From Tetranychus cinnabarinus (Eukaryota; Arthropoda; Arachnida; Trombidiformes; Tetranychidae): DNA of 64,000 nucleotides. A program made the translations under genes and the position numbers. Shown piece after piece: positions 42,401 to 51,519 of this stretch (positions are counted from its first letter, which is position 1; every line of letters starts with the position of its first letter). A model generated the notes under the pieces. The model was not told the origin of the DNA, did not search any database, and saw only the letters and a list, made by a program, of their open reading frames with translations. Location of the stretch: NCBI GenBank assembly GCA_022266195.1, contig WHVY01000001.1, positions 5,084,001 to 5,148,000 of the forward strand, read 5' to 3'.

Positions 42401-45400
42401 ACGAAAAGAAAGATAATGTTGGGAATGAGGAAAAAAAAGTTCTTGAAGGATTGATAAGAATGAGAATGAGAATGATGATAAAATAATAATGCTGGAAATA
42501 GGATTCGAAGGGGAAAATATTTTGAAACTTGAATCCATTGATGGTTGTTATTATCAAAAAGTGTTGATGAGAGAAATGAGTTTGTATCGAGAATTGTGTT
42601 TGGACAAAATATAAACCAAGATTCGCTCGAGTTTAACTTGTAAAATGAATGATAATGATGATGAATCAAAGGGTTGAGAGACATAAGAATAGGTTCCAGA
42701 GAAGAGCTTCACACCAGTCAACCATTCAATTCAACAACAAGGATAGATTATTCTCAACGAATAGCTCATTAATCATGACTCAAAATAGAATGGAAAAGAT
42801 GGGGAGATTCAAGATGAACAGGGAGTGAAAAGAGCGAGGTGATAAACTTTGAGAGGAAACAAAATACTCTAAACACTTTTCAGATTAATATGTTCAAGTT
42901 GATATTTTTTCCTCCTCAAAAGGCTTTGTGATTCAGTTTGAATTTTTAATTGAAAATTAAATGGAGAAAAATATTGACAAATTTTCTTGAACAATTCAGA
43001 TCAAAGACTGTCAATGAAATTGTTTTGAAAAATAATGTTTTTCTCATCATTATTTTTTCACATAATTGGCCAAATTTTGCTTGAATTTTACACTTATTTT
43101 CAACCTTTAATGAGTTGAAGTGCAGATGTTGTTCATGAAACAAACAGATTACATTTGAAAGTGTTTTTGTTGCTTGTTGCCTGTAATTTTTATTTACATT
43201 ATTTGAAAGTTTATTTGAATTTATTTATTCCAACAATTTAGTTCAGAGCTTATTATCAATCGAGAATCCTTTATCATTGGAAAAATGATAAAAATCAGAA
43301 ACAAATAAATAACTATGTTAAAAGTGAAATTCACTTGACAATGTTATTCACCTTATAATACATTATCAAGTTGTTACTCATCAAAAGGGAAAAAAAAGAA
43401 GTAAAATTGGAAAAAAGAAGAAAAAAGTGAAAGAATGAAAACACAAAAAAACTTCCTTTTTTTACTTGGAATCATTTTCTTCTCCTGAAAATTCATTGTT
43501 ATATCAAAACGTTATACAGATGATTGAATTTCAAATAATATACTTTGTCAGTTTGAGAATGCTGAGAATGAGATAAAGAGTTTTGTTTAATAGCAAATAC
43601 ACATAAAGAGTAGCAACAAGATTCTGGATCATGTTAAAAGTGAGAAACGGTGAAGTTGAAAGAAATCGAAATGTGAATCAAGCGGAATCAAATTCATTGA
43701 GGTGAACAAAATTGAGGACAAAATGATGACCAAAAATTGGACATTGATCAAGTACAAAAGGGAAAAAGGTTTCTTTCAAAAATCAATGTTGATTAACATG
43801 ATTATCATCACCTTCATGAAATGAAATTTCATGCGAAAATGAGAGAATCATTTGAACCATTCAACATTCATGGAACGGCAAAGTTTTTCCTCAAAAATCT
43901 CATTATCGTCATCATTTTTCACTTTTTTTAGTTGCTCAAAATGGAGAAAATGGTTTTCAAAAATTCCATCGATTCTCTTTACCATCATTCGTCTTCACTG
44001 ATTGATGATTGACTCGGTAAATTTGGGTAACCATTCTTATGCTTCCCTTGTCAGTTCTTGAGTTCAATTCAATCATATCAAGAATTTGATGAAACTTGAA
44101 AAAGTTGCTAGTTTTTGCTGTTGATAAACAATGTGAAGAGGAACGATGATGAAAATTGAGGCAAAAAAAGGATCAACAATTTGAATAACAAAAGAGTTTT
44201 TTTCCAGCAAATTGTTACAGTAAAATTTGGTCAACAAATCACGTCTCAACTTTTACTTTGTATTTTGTTGGGAAGAGAGAAAGCAAAATATTAGATTTTA
44301 TTGTTCTCCTGGATTTCATGGAGAAGGGAACAAGATTCTGTCAGATACATATGCATAAAAGATACTAATATAATGTCTATATGTACAGTATCAATGTGAC
44401 TATGAGTTTACCTTTAACTTGCATTTTACAATAATATCAATTTTTTTTGTTGCCTTCTTCTTGCTTCCCATTGAAAGGAGTAACAAAAATATGACAAAAA
44501 CAAAATGGCCAAATGAAAAATATTCATGAAAAATGTTTCAATGTTTATTTTCATTTTGGGTTCATTTTTCTTGCACTTCTTGTATTAGGTTATTCCAATT
44601 TTCCAATGCATTATAATATCATTCTCATATTATTTTGAAGCAAAAAAAACAATATGATAAATGTAACAGTTTCCTATTGAAGTAATGTTATTGTAACCAG
44701 AAAATAAATATCATTGAACCAAGTTGCAACGAATAATAGAGAGAGAGAAAAAAATCAAATTAAATTTGATGATGGAAAATGAATTCTGCAAAAATAAATA
44801 AATCGAATGACTTTCAACTGTCCATTTTAAGCTGTGCTTCAGGTAATTTTGCTTTATGAAAATAACTCATTTTTTGAATATTTTCTCAAATAGAAATTGA
44901 ATTTCATAGCAAATTGGCTAATCAGGTTCAATTGAAACAATTTATTTGAGCAAATTTGAGTTCAAAATTGTGTAGTTTCGTGAAAACCAGATTTACCAGA
45001 TTCCATCGACATTAAACTCTTAAACTGGTCATTGTGTTCATCGAAGTTGTTTTAGTATGAAACAATATCAACTGAATGACGACTAATTGCCATTCCTATC
45101 ATCAGCGTTTAAAAGGGAAAAATTCACTGAACACTGAAAAGCAAAATGAATGAAAGATGACTGATGATTCGATTTATTGGATCATTTTTTAAACAATTAA
45201 CAGACAATCTTATTCTTGTTTTAATATTGATCCAGAGCAATCTTTGATTCATACTGCTGAGAGATTGATTTTATTATTAGAAATGTTTATTTAGATGAAA
45301 CTATCCGAATCGTCGAAAATTAGAATATGAGTTGAAATTGGAAATTAATGTTGATTTAAACTGCAATTTGTTTGAATAAGATGAATTGAAGTGATCAAAT

Positions 45401-48400
45401 TGATTTTCGACTTTCAAGTTTTTTTCATAAATGTTTTGCCACAATAGCAATGGAAAGTAGCTCGATTATGTCTATTTATCTTTGAATCAAAGGTGAATCA
45501 ATGAAACATGAAGTCTCTGAACCTGGGAAAACCGAGCTTTGACTTTTTTTTACTGAAGTCAGTTGAATTGAAAATGTTAAAGTGAATGGTTAAACTCACT
45601 GTGAACAGTTAGAGTAACAACTTTACTCAATCCAGGTCCAATTGAGTTGCTTGCTTGGCACAAATAAAGTCCACCATCGTCAGGTTCAACTGTTTTAATC
45701 AATAACGAGCCATTTGCGTAAACCTCAAAATGTGAACCACTTGCTATAGTTGTAAAGGTTCGAGGTAATGCTAAACATAAAGATAAATGATAATTTTAAT
45801 TAATCTCAATCTCGTATTTTGAAGCTGGTCAAAGCACTTGAAAATGTTGAGGTTAGTGATCAATAAAACTGAGGCTTACTTGAACCTCTTTCCCATGTTA
45901 TTATTGGTTGAGGTGAACCTTCAGCTAGACAATCAATCATGATATTTTGTCCAGAAACAACTGATACATCAACAGGTTCAACTTTCCAATAAGGTGGAAC
46001 TGAAAAGAAATAAAAATGAAAATTAATTTCAATTCAATTTACGATGAAACATTAACTATTGTAAAATCATTTGTCATTTTCAGATTTTAATGGCACAAAA
46101 TGTAAACCCAATTGGAAGACACATTAAACTGTAATTAATCATTTCTTTATCATACCAAAGATACATGACATTGTGCTGAAATGGTTCAGGGTGAAACTGA
46201 TTAACAGCCTAAACGGTTGAATGTCAAGTAAAAATGTGCGATTTTTTTGCCAATTTTGATCCATTTTTCATTTCCTAATTTCAAGCTTTCATTCAAATAA
46301 CTGTAATAATATTTAGAGATTCTCAATATTAGATATTTTTGCAGTCTTTTTTTTTGTTCAACTCTCATAATCTGTTAACAATTCAACTTGAAAAAGTGCC
46401 TCAAGACATTGTTCAGTTTCTTGTTCACAGAGTATGGAGATTGAATCGATACAATTTCAAGTGGAAAAAGAGTGTAAAGGGAGGAAAATTGTAAAAATGG
46501 TTAACAGTTGATTCTTGATGTATATTAAGAACTGATAAATGTTGTTGCAAGCTGATTAAAAGAAGATTTCATCAGAGAAAAGTGAAAGTAATGAGAAAAA
46601 ATAGGAACACATCTCATGAGATTTTTCAATACTTGAATCTTTCCCTTCATTTTTGCTCTTCATCAAAGTAATGATTTTTCTCATTCTCATCAATTTTTTT
46701 CTTCTTCTCCTTTCTATTTGCAACAGAAAATTTCGATAATTGCATTTGAAACTTGTAATGGTTGGGTCATTATCAATAACATTTACACCATGAACCATTC
46801 GTTATGCGGCAAACCAGTCAATGGAAAGAAAATTGAAACCAAAGAATGACAATGGAATTACAAATGATTCAAAGAGATTGCAATTGATTGAAATTGATTG
46901 CTTACCATCAACATTGAGTAGTGCCGTGTGTGAATCAGATGCCACTGAATTGCTAACTATACAAGTGTAGTTGCCGTTGTGACGAGGAGAGACTCGAGCA
47001 AAGGTTAGATCGGAAGAAAATTCGTCCGTTCGAATGCCAATGTTGTTTATTGGAGATTCAATCAGCTCATCATTTTTAAACCATTGGAAGACAAATGGTG
47101 GATCACCCTGTATTACTGTACAAACTAGACGAGCTCTCATTCCTTCTTGAATGCTTTCAGGGAATTTAAATGGATCAATCATGGGGCCAGCTGAAAGAAA
47201 GAAAAGGTTTTAATAAAGTTTGGTCGATGGTGATAATGGCAATGATAATGATGTTGCTGGTGATTATCAAGTCCAGAAAGTGGATGGGTGAATATGAATG
47301 ATAATGGATGGAAGAGCCATGAATTAGATGAGATAAAGTGTTGACTTCCTTTTTCCGGTTCTTGTTGTTATTATTGCGGACATTAGGAGGATGAAGATGA
47401 TGAAGATGGGAAGATGAGGAGATGCAGGTTAAAGGTTTTCACTGCTTTTCTGTGTTTATCTTTTTTCTATCGCTTTACTTATTTTCCAATGATAAACAAT
47501 GTTACTTTGATCGAGAGTATTTTTTGCCAATGAAAATACAAATTTTTGTCCCTATTTTATTGTAATGTCAATCTTCTGCAATTGTTGACGGAAATTTCAA
47601 GTAAACAGGAAATTTTTATTCTTATATCATGAAATGGTTGCTGCAAGTCTAATAAGTTTCATCACTAGTAATGAATGCAATTGAATAGGTTTTTGCAGGT
47701 TAGCTGGTAAATGCTTGAAACGCCTCTTACATCAGATTGAAACATTTGATATGATTAATTTGAATCTATTTTACACTTAACTTCTTTACTTGTCTATTTC
47801 AATGTAATTAATATTAATTAGCGTAATTGTTTCCAGGCGTGTTATCATTATTATGATTATTATAATTTTTGTACCACTAGATTTTGAACAAGCAATTTAA
47901 CTTGACAAAGTGTTTGGGATAAAAATTGAGCTTAATGTTTAAAGGTGAAAATTGGAATCACATTTTAACTCTTGTTGAATATTGGAGAGAAATTTTTTTC
48001 GTGCTGCAAAATTGTATACAATTAAGTTTAATTGATTGAATTTACCATCAGCTTTTCATTTATTTTCTTGCTCAAATTGATTCAAGTCAATGATGTTTAC
48101 ATAATAACAATTAACGGGCTTCAAAGCTTTATTTAGATTGTTGCTTTAAATTTTTGCTTCTCCTAAATCTGTTCTCTCTTTTTTTTCAGTCTAAATTGTT
48201 TTTCAGGCTTAGTTTGAATCTAAAAATTGCAATTGAATTGAACATTAACTGGTAATGATGATGATTTTGAAACGTAACGTAGTTACATTATTTGTTTGTT
48301 GTTACTTCGGCTTTAATCATTATTAATAGATGAGTGGATAATGATTGAAGTAAGCAAAGATTTAGGAAAATCTGGTTTCACTTTCAAATGATTATCAGAT

Positions 48401-49982
48401 TGAGACCAGTGATTGAAGTAGTAATCATAAACAATCAGACAATTACTAAGTGATTCAATGGGATATTTTTATCTGTGGGTAAACATTTCAATGTCAATCA
48501 ATTGTTACGGTTATTTGTAATAAATTAAATTGATGATAAATCTATTGAAGTGAATATAATAGTTTGGATGGACAGTTACGGTTACGGTTGAATCTTGAGG
48601 AATGAAAGTGAGTAAAGGGAAGATGAAATAGACTATCGATCGATAATTACATCAGTTTTTCCAATTGAATATTCTGATTTTGAGAATGAAACACTTGGAA
48701 AAAAAAACAGACAGATAGACAGACAGAAAGATTGAAGCAAAATCTGGGATTCAATGATGTGAGGTTAGGTTAGGGTAAAAAGGAGTTAAGGTTAGCTTGT
48801 GATTGAACTCAAGTTGTATCCAAGTTGCAATGAAAAGAAGGTGATTGACTGGGAAAATGTTGACTTACCGGTAATAATTATATTAATTTTTTGAGCAGAA
48901 GTTTTAATTCCATTGGAAGCTTGGCATGTGTATGAGCCATCGTCAACCGATTTTTGAACATCATGAATAACCAAGGAACCATTTGAAAATATTTCTTGTC
49001 TTCTATTGCTTGGTAAACGAGTTGGACCTGATTAGGAGAAGATTATTAACAAATCTGTAATCAACTAATTGGAGCATTTAGCATTTGATTAATGATCTTG
49101 GTTTAATTGATGTTTAAAATTGATTGTTTAAGATTATCAAAATGGATGGAAAAAAGCGAGGAAAATATGAACAAAACAAGAGTTTCTAAAATTATAATGA
49201 TGAGCACTTTATTTAGTTTGTCAGAATGGGAAATGTTGATAGCGGTTAGAGTTTTGGGTTAAATTAAACTGGTAGTGTGTCTGGTTAAGCAAGATGTCAC
49301 AGTGAAAAGACTTACCCTTTGACCAGAAAATGGAGTCAATTGGATAACCTGAGTAGGGACAATTTACAATAACTGTTGAACCTAGGGTAACATGTATATC
49401 CTTAATGGGTTTAACATAGGGATCACCTTTAACATGAATACGAGCACTGTGGGAGGCACTAGCAACCCTATTGGCAGCTACACATGTATAAAAACCACCA
49501 TCGGGAACACTTATTGAGCTAATATTAACATAACTGATTAATCTACGTTGTGGCGAGGTAACAACAAAATCAGCAAGACGAAACCTTTCATTGTTGATAA
49601 TGGGTAAACCATCTTGTTTCCAGGTTATTGTAGGCATAGGTGATCCTGTGGCTTCACATTTAAGGGATACACTTTTACCTGGGTCAACAATTAACTCATC
49701 AAAGGTTGATAAAAGACTAGGCACCGATATTGTTGCTGTAGTTGTTACCGTTGTTGTTGGTGATGATGAAGATGAGGGTGAGGGTGATATTAAAGATGAA
49801 CTGGATATTGAAGATATTAATGGTAAAGATGATAATGGCGGTGATATTAAGGGTAAATCACTTTCGGTCAAACTGTGGACAGATATTAATAACGTAAAAG
49901 CAAGTGATAAAGAGAGGGAAAATGATAATGAAGTATAAATGGCAGCATTTGTTAGGCTCGGCCAACTCGGCGAGCAGAACAT
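11469..49982 (-). CDS. Dscam: Dscam-family adhesion receptor, short form (Ig5-9, FN1-4, Ig10, FN5-6, TM)
   Basis: Eighteen coding exons on the minus strand join with every phase matching: 49982-49316, 49027-48869, 47190-46906, 45999-45880, 45770-45600, 19388-18960, 18892-18707, 18371-18301, 18147-17904, 17214-17077, 16991-16833, 15412-15077, 14937-14814, 14692-14559, 14064-13957, 13880-13686, 13558-11831 and 11539-11469 (5,325 nt, 1,774 aa). Domain order after the signal peptide is five Ig, four FN3, one Ig, two FN3, a membrane span and a cytoplasmic tail of about 450 residues. The order and motifs match Dscam from Ig5 onward. Dscam is a homophilic cell-surface receptor used in neurite self-recognition. 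Ig1-Ig4, which in insects form the homophilic horseshoe, are missing: a signal peptide sits directly before the Ig5-like domain. No duplicated alternative exons were seen beside the Ig7 exon. The last small exon is less certain than the others. Confidence 0.88.
13957..19388 (-). CDS. Dscam: Dscam exons 6-15: Ig9, FN1-FN4, Ig10, start of FN5
   Basis: Exon 6 (19388-18960) gives the Ig9-like domain (IELSCDARGDSPMTIEW, SALFTCLVSNSYG) and starts FN1, which ends in exon 7. FN2 is exons 8-9, FN3 is exons 10-11 and FN4 is exon 12 with GFSAYEIWVTAFTRKGEGE. Ig10 is exons 13-14 (VLGCHSVGAEPFQRTW, then SSNYTCYVSNEFG). FN5 begins in exon 15. Most phases are 1; exon 8 ends in phase 0 and exon 13 in phase 2. 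An Ig between FN4 and FN5 is the Dscam hallmark, and this is the main reason for the assignment. The exon 14 acceptor could lie three bases further on without changing the frame. Confidence 0.87.
15413..16832. other. Dscam: Dscam intron 11, no feature seen
   Basis: This is a 1.4 kb AT-rich intron between FN3 and FN4 coding exons. No conserved open frame or repeat with defined ends is visible. Confidence 0.7.
22700..24006. other. Intronic stretch with slightly higher GC, unassigned
   Basis: Around 22985-23400 the base composition is less AT-rich than the rest of the intron and short open frames occur on both strands (for example 35 codons from an ATG at 23099 on the plus strand). None has a recognisable motif or splice support. 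It may be an old mobile-element remnant. Confidence 0.3.
24007..24303. mobile_element. Pogo/Tigger-type MITE with TA target duplication
   Basis: A 24-bp terminal inverted repeat begins CTGTCAAACCTCC at 24007 and is mirrored by GGAGGTTTGACAG ending at 24303; the arms differ at one position. TA flanks both sides (24005-24006 and 24304-24305), the target duplication of Tc1/mariner/pogo elements. The TIR wording with AACCTCC and AATGTCAC resembles pogo/Tigger ends. The 297-bp body has no coding capacity, so it is a non-autonomous element. Confidence 0.8.
26022..26130 (+). repeat. Dispersed repeat copy A
   Basis: This stretch is similar, at roughly 80 percent over about 75-110 bases by eye, to the reverse complement of 32338-32445. 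Shared blocks include CATAACTCA, CGGTTG, TGCTACAGAC, TGAGCTT and AGATTGAAGAA. The two copies are inverted relative to each other and lie near the two ends of the intronic island. No coding potential was recognised. Confidence 0.65.
26162..26410. repeat. Imperfect inverted repeat with 184-bp loop
   Basis: The left arm at 26162-26193 (TTGACCTCTAAATCACATTT then GAAGGTCATT) is matched in reverse complement by 26378-26410, with about two mismatches over 31 bases. No clear target duplication was identified. It lies just beyond dispersed repeat copy A and may be part of the same element. Confidence 0.6.
27968..28183 (-). pseudogene. Beta-thymosin (thymosin/ciboulot-type) pseudogene
   Basis: Read on the minus strand, this carries unmistakable beta-thymosin (WH2-type actin-binding) repeats. 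The motifs are YDAHALK, HAETKEKNSLPS, KEAIEMEKAQQELLEGI, LKPNKIQGKVVLPTKDVI and AEEKQAVKE followed by a TAA at 27970-27968. The pieces are in different frames: an extra base after YDAHALK and a missing base after NSLPS, with more decay upstream toward 28240. Beta-thymosins sequester G-actin. Absence of introns over two repeats and loss of frame suggest a processed copy inserted in the Dscam intron. An intact parent should exist elsewhere. Confidence 0.8.
28500..30203 (+). pseudogene. Decayed intron-containing gene resembling a ubiquitin-specific protease
   Basis: Three exons are visible: 28500-28529, 28618-28909 and 29149-30203, joined by good GTAAGT donors and TAG acceptors in phase 0. One base too many in a T6 run (28731-28736) breaks exon 2. 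In-frame TAA codons at 29290 and 29995 interrupt exon 3, which otherwise stays open for 351 codons. Motifs recall the USP fold. A Cys-box-like segment (NIRGHCYVIAALLPL then HSLPFVEYL) comes first, then a CxxC finger (FACSSCSGMQSS). A His-box-like end follows (EEHTYVQMRCQDGYYECNN). The Cys box departs from consensus (GHC in place of GN-x-C, and no Gln), and the last Asp appears as Asn. Introns are kept, so it is not a processed copy. It is either a pseudogene or carries sequencing errors. The USP assignment is moderate; that it was once a coding gene is more secure. Confidence 0.6.
30235..30425 (+). rRNA. 18S rRNA 3'-terminal fragment (about 190 nt)
   Basis: The stretch holds universally conserved small-subunit rRNA sequence: TTGTACACACCGCCCGTCGC, then AAGTCGTAACAAGGTTTCCG, and the 3' end GTAGGTGAACCTGCGGAAGG followed by ATCATTA. 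The start is abrupt: upstream, conserved 18S sequence is replaced by the decayed USP-like gene, whose last codon is 31 bases away. It is a partial gene and cannot give a functional rRNA by itself. Confidence 0.93.
30426..30751 (+). other. Sequence downstream of the 18S end, probably part of ITS1
   Basis: It directly follows the natural 18S terminus, where ITS1 would lie, so at least its first part is likely ITS1. Nothing resembling 5.8S is found. It ends at the mariner-type element at about 30752. Confidence 0.45.
30752..31421 (-). mobile_element. Internally deleted mariner-type transposon with both terminal repeats
   Basis: Terminal inverted repeats share TCCGGGTGATGGTTCCCCT at 30758-30776 and, reversed, at 31398-31416. 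TA lies just outside both ends (30750-30751 and 31422-31423), fitting Tc1/mariner insertion. The element is about 670 bp; autonomous mariners are about 1.3 kb. On the minus strand it encodes the transposase N-terminus (31313-30831). The transposase C-terminus follows in another frame (about 30904-30790, motifs LPEWYQKCI and DYFN). The whole catalytic core between is missing. The junction lies near 30900. Confidence 0.85.
30831..31313 (-). CDS. Mariner transposase N-terminal, paired helix-turn-helix only
   Basis: The open frame (160 codons; its first ATG is at 31271, giving MADEEMRAVIRNLFLNG, 146 aa) reads like the mariner bipartite DNA-binding region. The first HTH leads to KYETIKWWYRQFK; a hinge IPKPGAPNEID follows; then a second HTH, SYRELSDSLGLAKYTIGKVL. 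It stops soon after SVPHILK, where the deletion has joined an out-of-frame C-terminus. The DDE/D catalytic residues are absent, so it cannot transpose by itself. If expressed it could still bind the terminal repeats; that is inference. No promoter was identified. Confidence 0.75.
   Translation of the reverse strand: MFFQTVVKIFSFFKMADEEMRAVIRNLFLNGKSVAKAKVELDKTYPEREVKYETIKWWYRQFKLIRTTLANIPKPGAPNEIDYELLASEVKKAVVSDRYVSYRELSDSLGLAKYTIGKVLKDNLSLKKLSPISVPHILKISPLAGLRLDLHNFRSGIKSV
31467..31658. mobile_element. Short palindrome-ended MITE-like element
   Basis: The ends ACAGTAAAAC (31467) and GTTTTACTGT (to 31658) are perfect inverted repeats of 10 bp around a 190-bp body of higher GC than its surroundings. 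The body has nested stems, for example TCCATC with GATGGA and CTATCCC with GGGATAG. No clear target duplication is seen and no coding frame is present. The superfamily is not certain. Confidence 0.55.
32131..32255. repeat. Imperfect inverted repeat
   Basis: The left arm 32159-32180 (begins TAGGCTAATCTCAACC) matches the reverse complement of 32220-32241 with three differences, all transitions. Weaker similarity extends outward (ATCCGAAATAACTAA against ATCCAAAACTAA). The loop is 39 bases. It may be an old palindromic element. Confidence 0.45.
32338..32445 (-). repeat. Dispersed repeat copy B, inverted relative to copy A
   Basis: Its reverse complement aligns with 26022-26130 through CATAACTCA, CGGTTG, TGCTACAGAC, GATTTGA, TGAGCTT and AGATTGAAGAA. 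Similarity ends beyond the AGATTGAAGAA block. No function is recognised. Confidence 0.65.
32446..45599. other. Dscam: Donor-proximal part of the giant Dscam intron, no feature seen
   Basis: This 13 kb stretch is AT-rich. Its open frames are runs of Phe/Leu/Ile/His/Met from T-rich or CAT/GAT repeats, typical of non-coding AT-rich DNA. I looked on both strands for Ig-type motifs (YxCxAxN) and splice-flanked frames and saw none. Confidence 0.5.
45600..47190 (-). CDS. Dscam: Dscam exons 3-5: Ig7- and Ig8-like domains
   Basis: Exon 3 (47190-46906, 95 codons) is a complete Ig7-like domain: QGDPPFVFQWFKND, then NGNYTCIVSNSV. In insects this domain is encoded by the hypervariable exon-9 array; here only a single copy was found and the flanking introns show no second Ig-like exon. 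Exons 4 (45999-45880) and 5 (45770-45600) make the Ig8-like domain (IMIDCLAEGSPQPIITWE, then DGGLYLCQASNS). All boundaries are phase 1. Exon 5 ends at CACA|GTGAGT, the donor of the 26.2 kb intron. Confidence 0.88.
48869..49982 (-). CDS. Dscam: Dscam exons 1-2: signal peptide, Ser/Pro/Thr linker, Ig5- and Ig6-like domains
   Basis: Exon 1 (49982-49316) starts with an ATG in good context (ACCATG). It has a hydrophobic segment at about residues 16-36 (core SLAFTLLISVHS) and then a Ser/Pro/Thr-rich stretch. The Ig5-like domain follows, with SVSLKC, ITWKQDG and DGGFYTCVA. The exon closes inside the Ig6-like domain (VNCPYSGYPIDSIFW) in phase 1. Exon 2 (49027-48869) completes it with DDGSYTCQASNG. 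The signal peptide makes this the true N-terminus, so nothing upstream is needed. Confidence 0.88.
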
Positions 49983-50539
49983 GGTCCAAATTAGTTATAC
50001 CATTTAAATGTGTATTGTTTAACAGTTAAATGCTGTTTCTGCCGATTCTCTGGATTCTACTGAAGAGATTCTGTGGATTTAGCTTTCTCCAACATTCCTC
50101 TCAACTTGAGTGAGTTCAGTTGGAATATGAACATTCTCCTTTCATCTTTTTCATCCCTTGCCAAGAGAAACGAAGAACAAAGTTTGGAAACGAGAATATT
50201 TGCTTTTTATTTAACTCTACTAGATGGAGCAACTAATTTGACATTTTACTTTTTTTGCAAGCAATTGCAATGAATGTGTATGAAGTAATGGACAATATTT
50301 CAATCCGAAAACGATACTCATCAGATAATTTATTTGTATAAAGTTTATCATGTTTTAATTTTTTTTCTGAATGATTTCAGTTATTAAGGATAGACAGATA
50401 GATAGGTGGATAGGTAAATAGACAGAAAGTATGGAAAGAATGAAAGAAAGAGATAGAGAGAAAGATAGAGGAAAGAGAGAGAGAGAAAGAGAGAAATAGA
50501 TATGAGAAAGAAACAGATAGACAGAACCTCCTCTCAGAT
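49983..50539. repeat. Dscam 5' flank / Rab1 3' flank with GATA- and GAGA-rich minisatellite
   Basis: From about 50385 to 50530 the sequence is an irregular array of GATA, GACA, GAAA and GAGA units. A TTTATT (minus-strand AATAAA) at 50329-50334 could serve Rab1 polyadenylation. The Dscam promoter should lie in or beyond this interval. Confidence 0.6.
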
Positions 50540-51519
50540 TTAGCAACAATTTGTTTGGGTTTTGACTGGAGTGGAGGAGGGGTTGATAGAACCCAGAACA
50601 TTTGACCCTGGAACTTGTCCAGCCATACCACCAGAGCCTGGACCCATTCGGTTTTTGATTTCAGCAGCCATAGTCAAAAAGGCCTGTTCCACATTGGTTG
50701 AATTTTTCGCTGAAGTTTCCAAGAAAGGTATAGACAATTGCTCTGCAAATTCTTTAGCTGTCGTATAATCAACCACTTTCTTAGAGGTTAGGTCACATTT
50801 ATTACCAACCAGCAACTTGTTGACATTATCACAAGCATAGCGATCTATTTCATGTAGCCATTGTTTCACATTATTGAATGACTCCAAATCTGTTACATCG
50901 TATACAACGATTATCCCATGGGCCCCACGATAATAAGAGGATGTTATAGTTCGAAATCTAGATAAACAAATGTGAAGTAAAAAAAATGGTCAAAGACATT
51001 ATTGAATGTTATTGGGAAACAAAGCCAATTGAGGGCAATTAAAGAGGCTACGTCATGATGGTAATATTGTGACCAACCTTTCTTGTCCGGCTGTATCCCA
51101 GATTTGCAATTTAATTGTTTTATTATCCAATTCTATGGTTCTTATCTTGAAATCAACACCTATGGTTGAAATGTATGATTCTGTGTAAGTGTCATCAGCA
51201 AATCTAAGGAGTAAACATGATTTTCCAACGCCAGAGTCACCGATGAGAAGCAATTTAAATAAGTAATCACTGTAAAAAAAGGTAAATATGGTTAGTAAAG
51301 GGTATTTAATTATTGTAAGTAAGCAATGAAATTACACATCACAAGAAAAAAGAGAAGAGGAAAAAGAAAGAGAAATGAAAAAGAGAGATAGAAAGAGAGA
51401 AAAGGGAAGAAGAGAAGAGGTGAAGAAAAAGTGGTTTCAGTTAGAATTAGTCAATTAATGAAAATGTTGGGTTAATTGATTAAATAAATAATAACAATTA
51501 CTCACTATTCAGGATTCAT
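50540..51519 (-). CDS. Rab1: Rab1 small GTPase
   Basis: Three coding exons, 51519-51506, 51269-51078 and 50957-50540, join in phase to 624 nt (207 aa). Rab1 governs ER-to-Golgi vesicle tethering and Golgi entry. Visible motifs are the P-loop GDSGVGKSCLL, the effector region with STIGVDFKIRTIE, the switch II DTAGQERFRTIT, the guanine-binding NKCD and ETSAK, and the C-terminal CC for double prenylation. The N-terminus MNPEYDYLFKLLLIGDSG matches Rab1 and length is normal (about 205). The first exon codes for only four full residues. Intron 1 contains a long purine-rich run (about 51346-51432). It is divergent from Got1, whose ATG lies 728 bp away. Confidence 0.97.

Larger units (their letters stand above)
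19389..45599 (-). other. Dscam: Giant 26.2 kb Dscam intron between Ig8 and Ig9
   Basis: This intron separates exon 5 (Ig8) from exon 6 (Ig9); both borders are phase 1 with consensus GTGAGT and CACAG signals. It is more than fifteen times longer than any other intron of the gene. From 19389 to about 22700 and from about 32450 to 45599 it is AT-rich sequence in which I see no genes, Ig-like exons or RNA genes. Between about 22.7 and 32.45 kb it carries mobile-element copies and gene fragments, listed separately. Confidence 0.85.

Noticed and set aside
46906..47190. Hypervariable Ig7 exon array as in insect Dscam1
   Set aside because: Only one Ig7-like exon exists; neither flanking intron contains another Ig-like frame.
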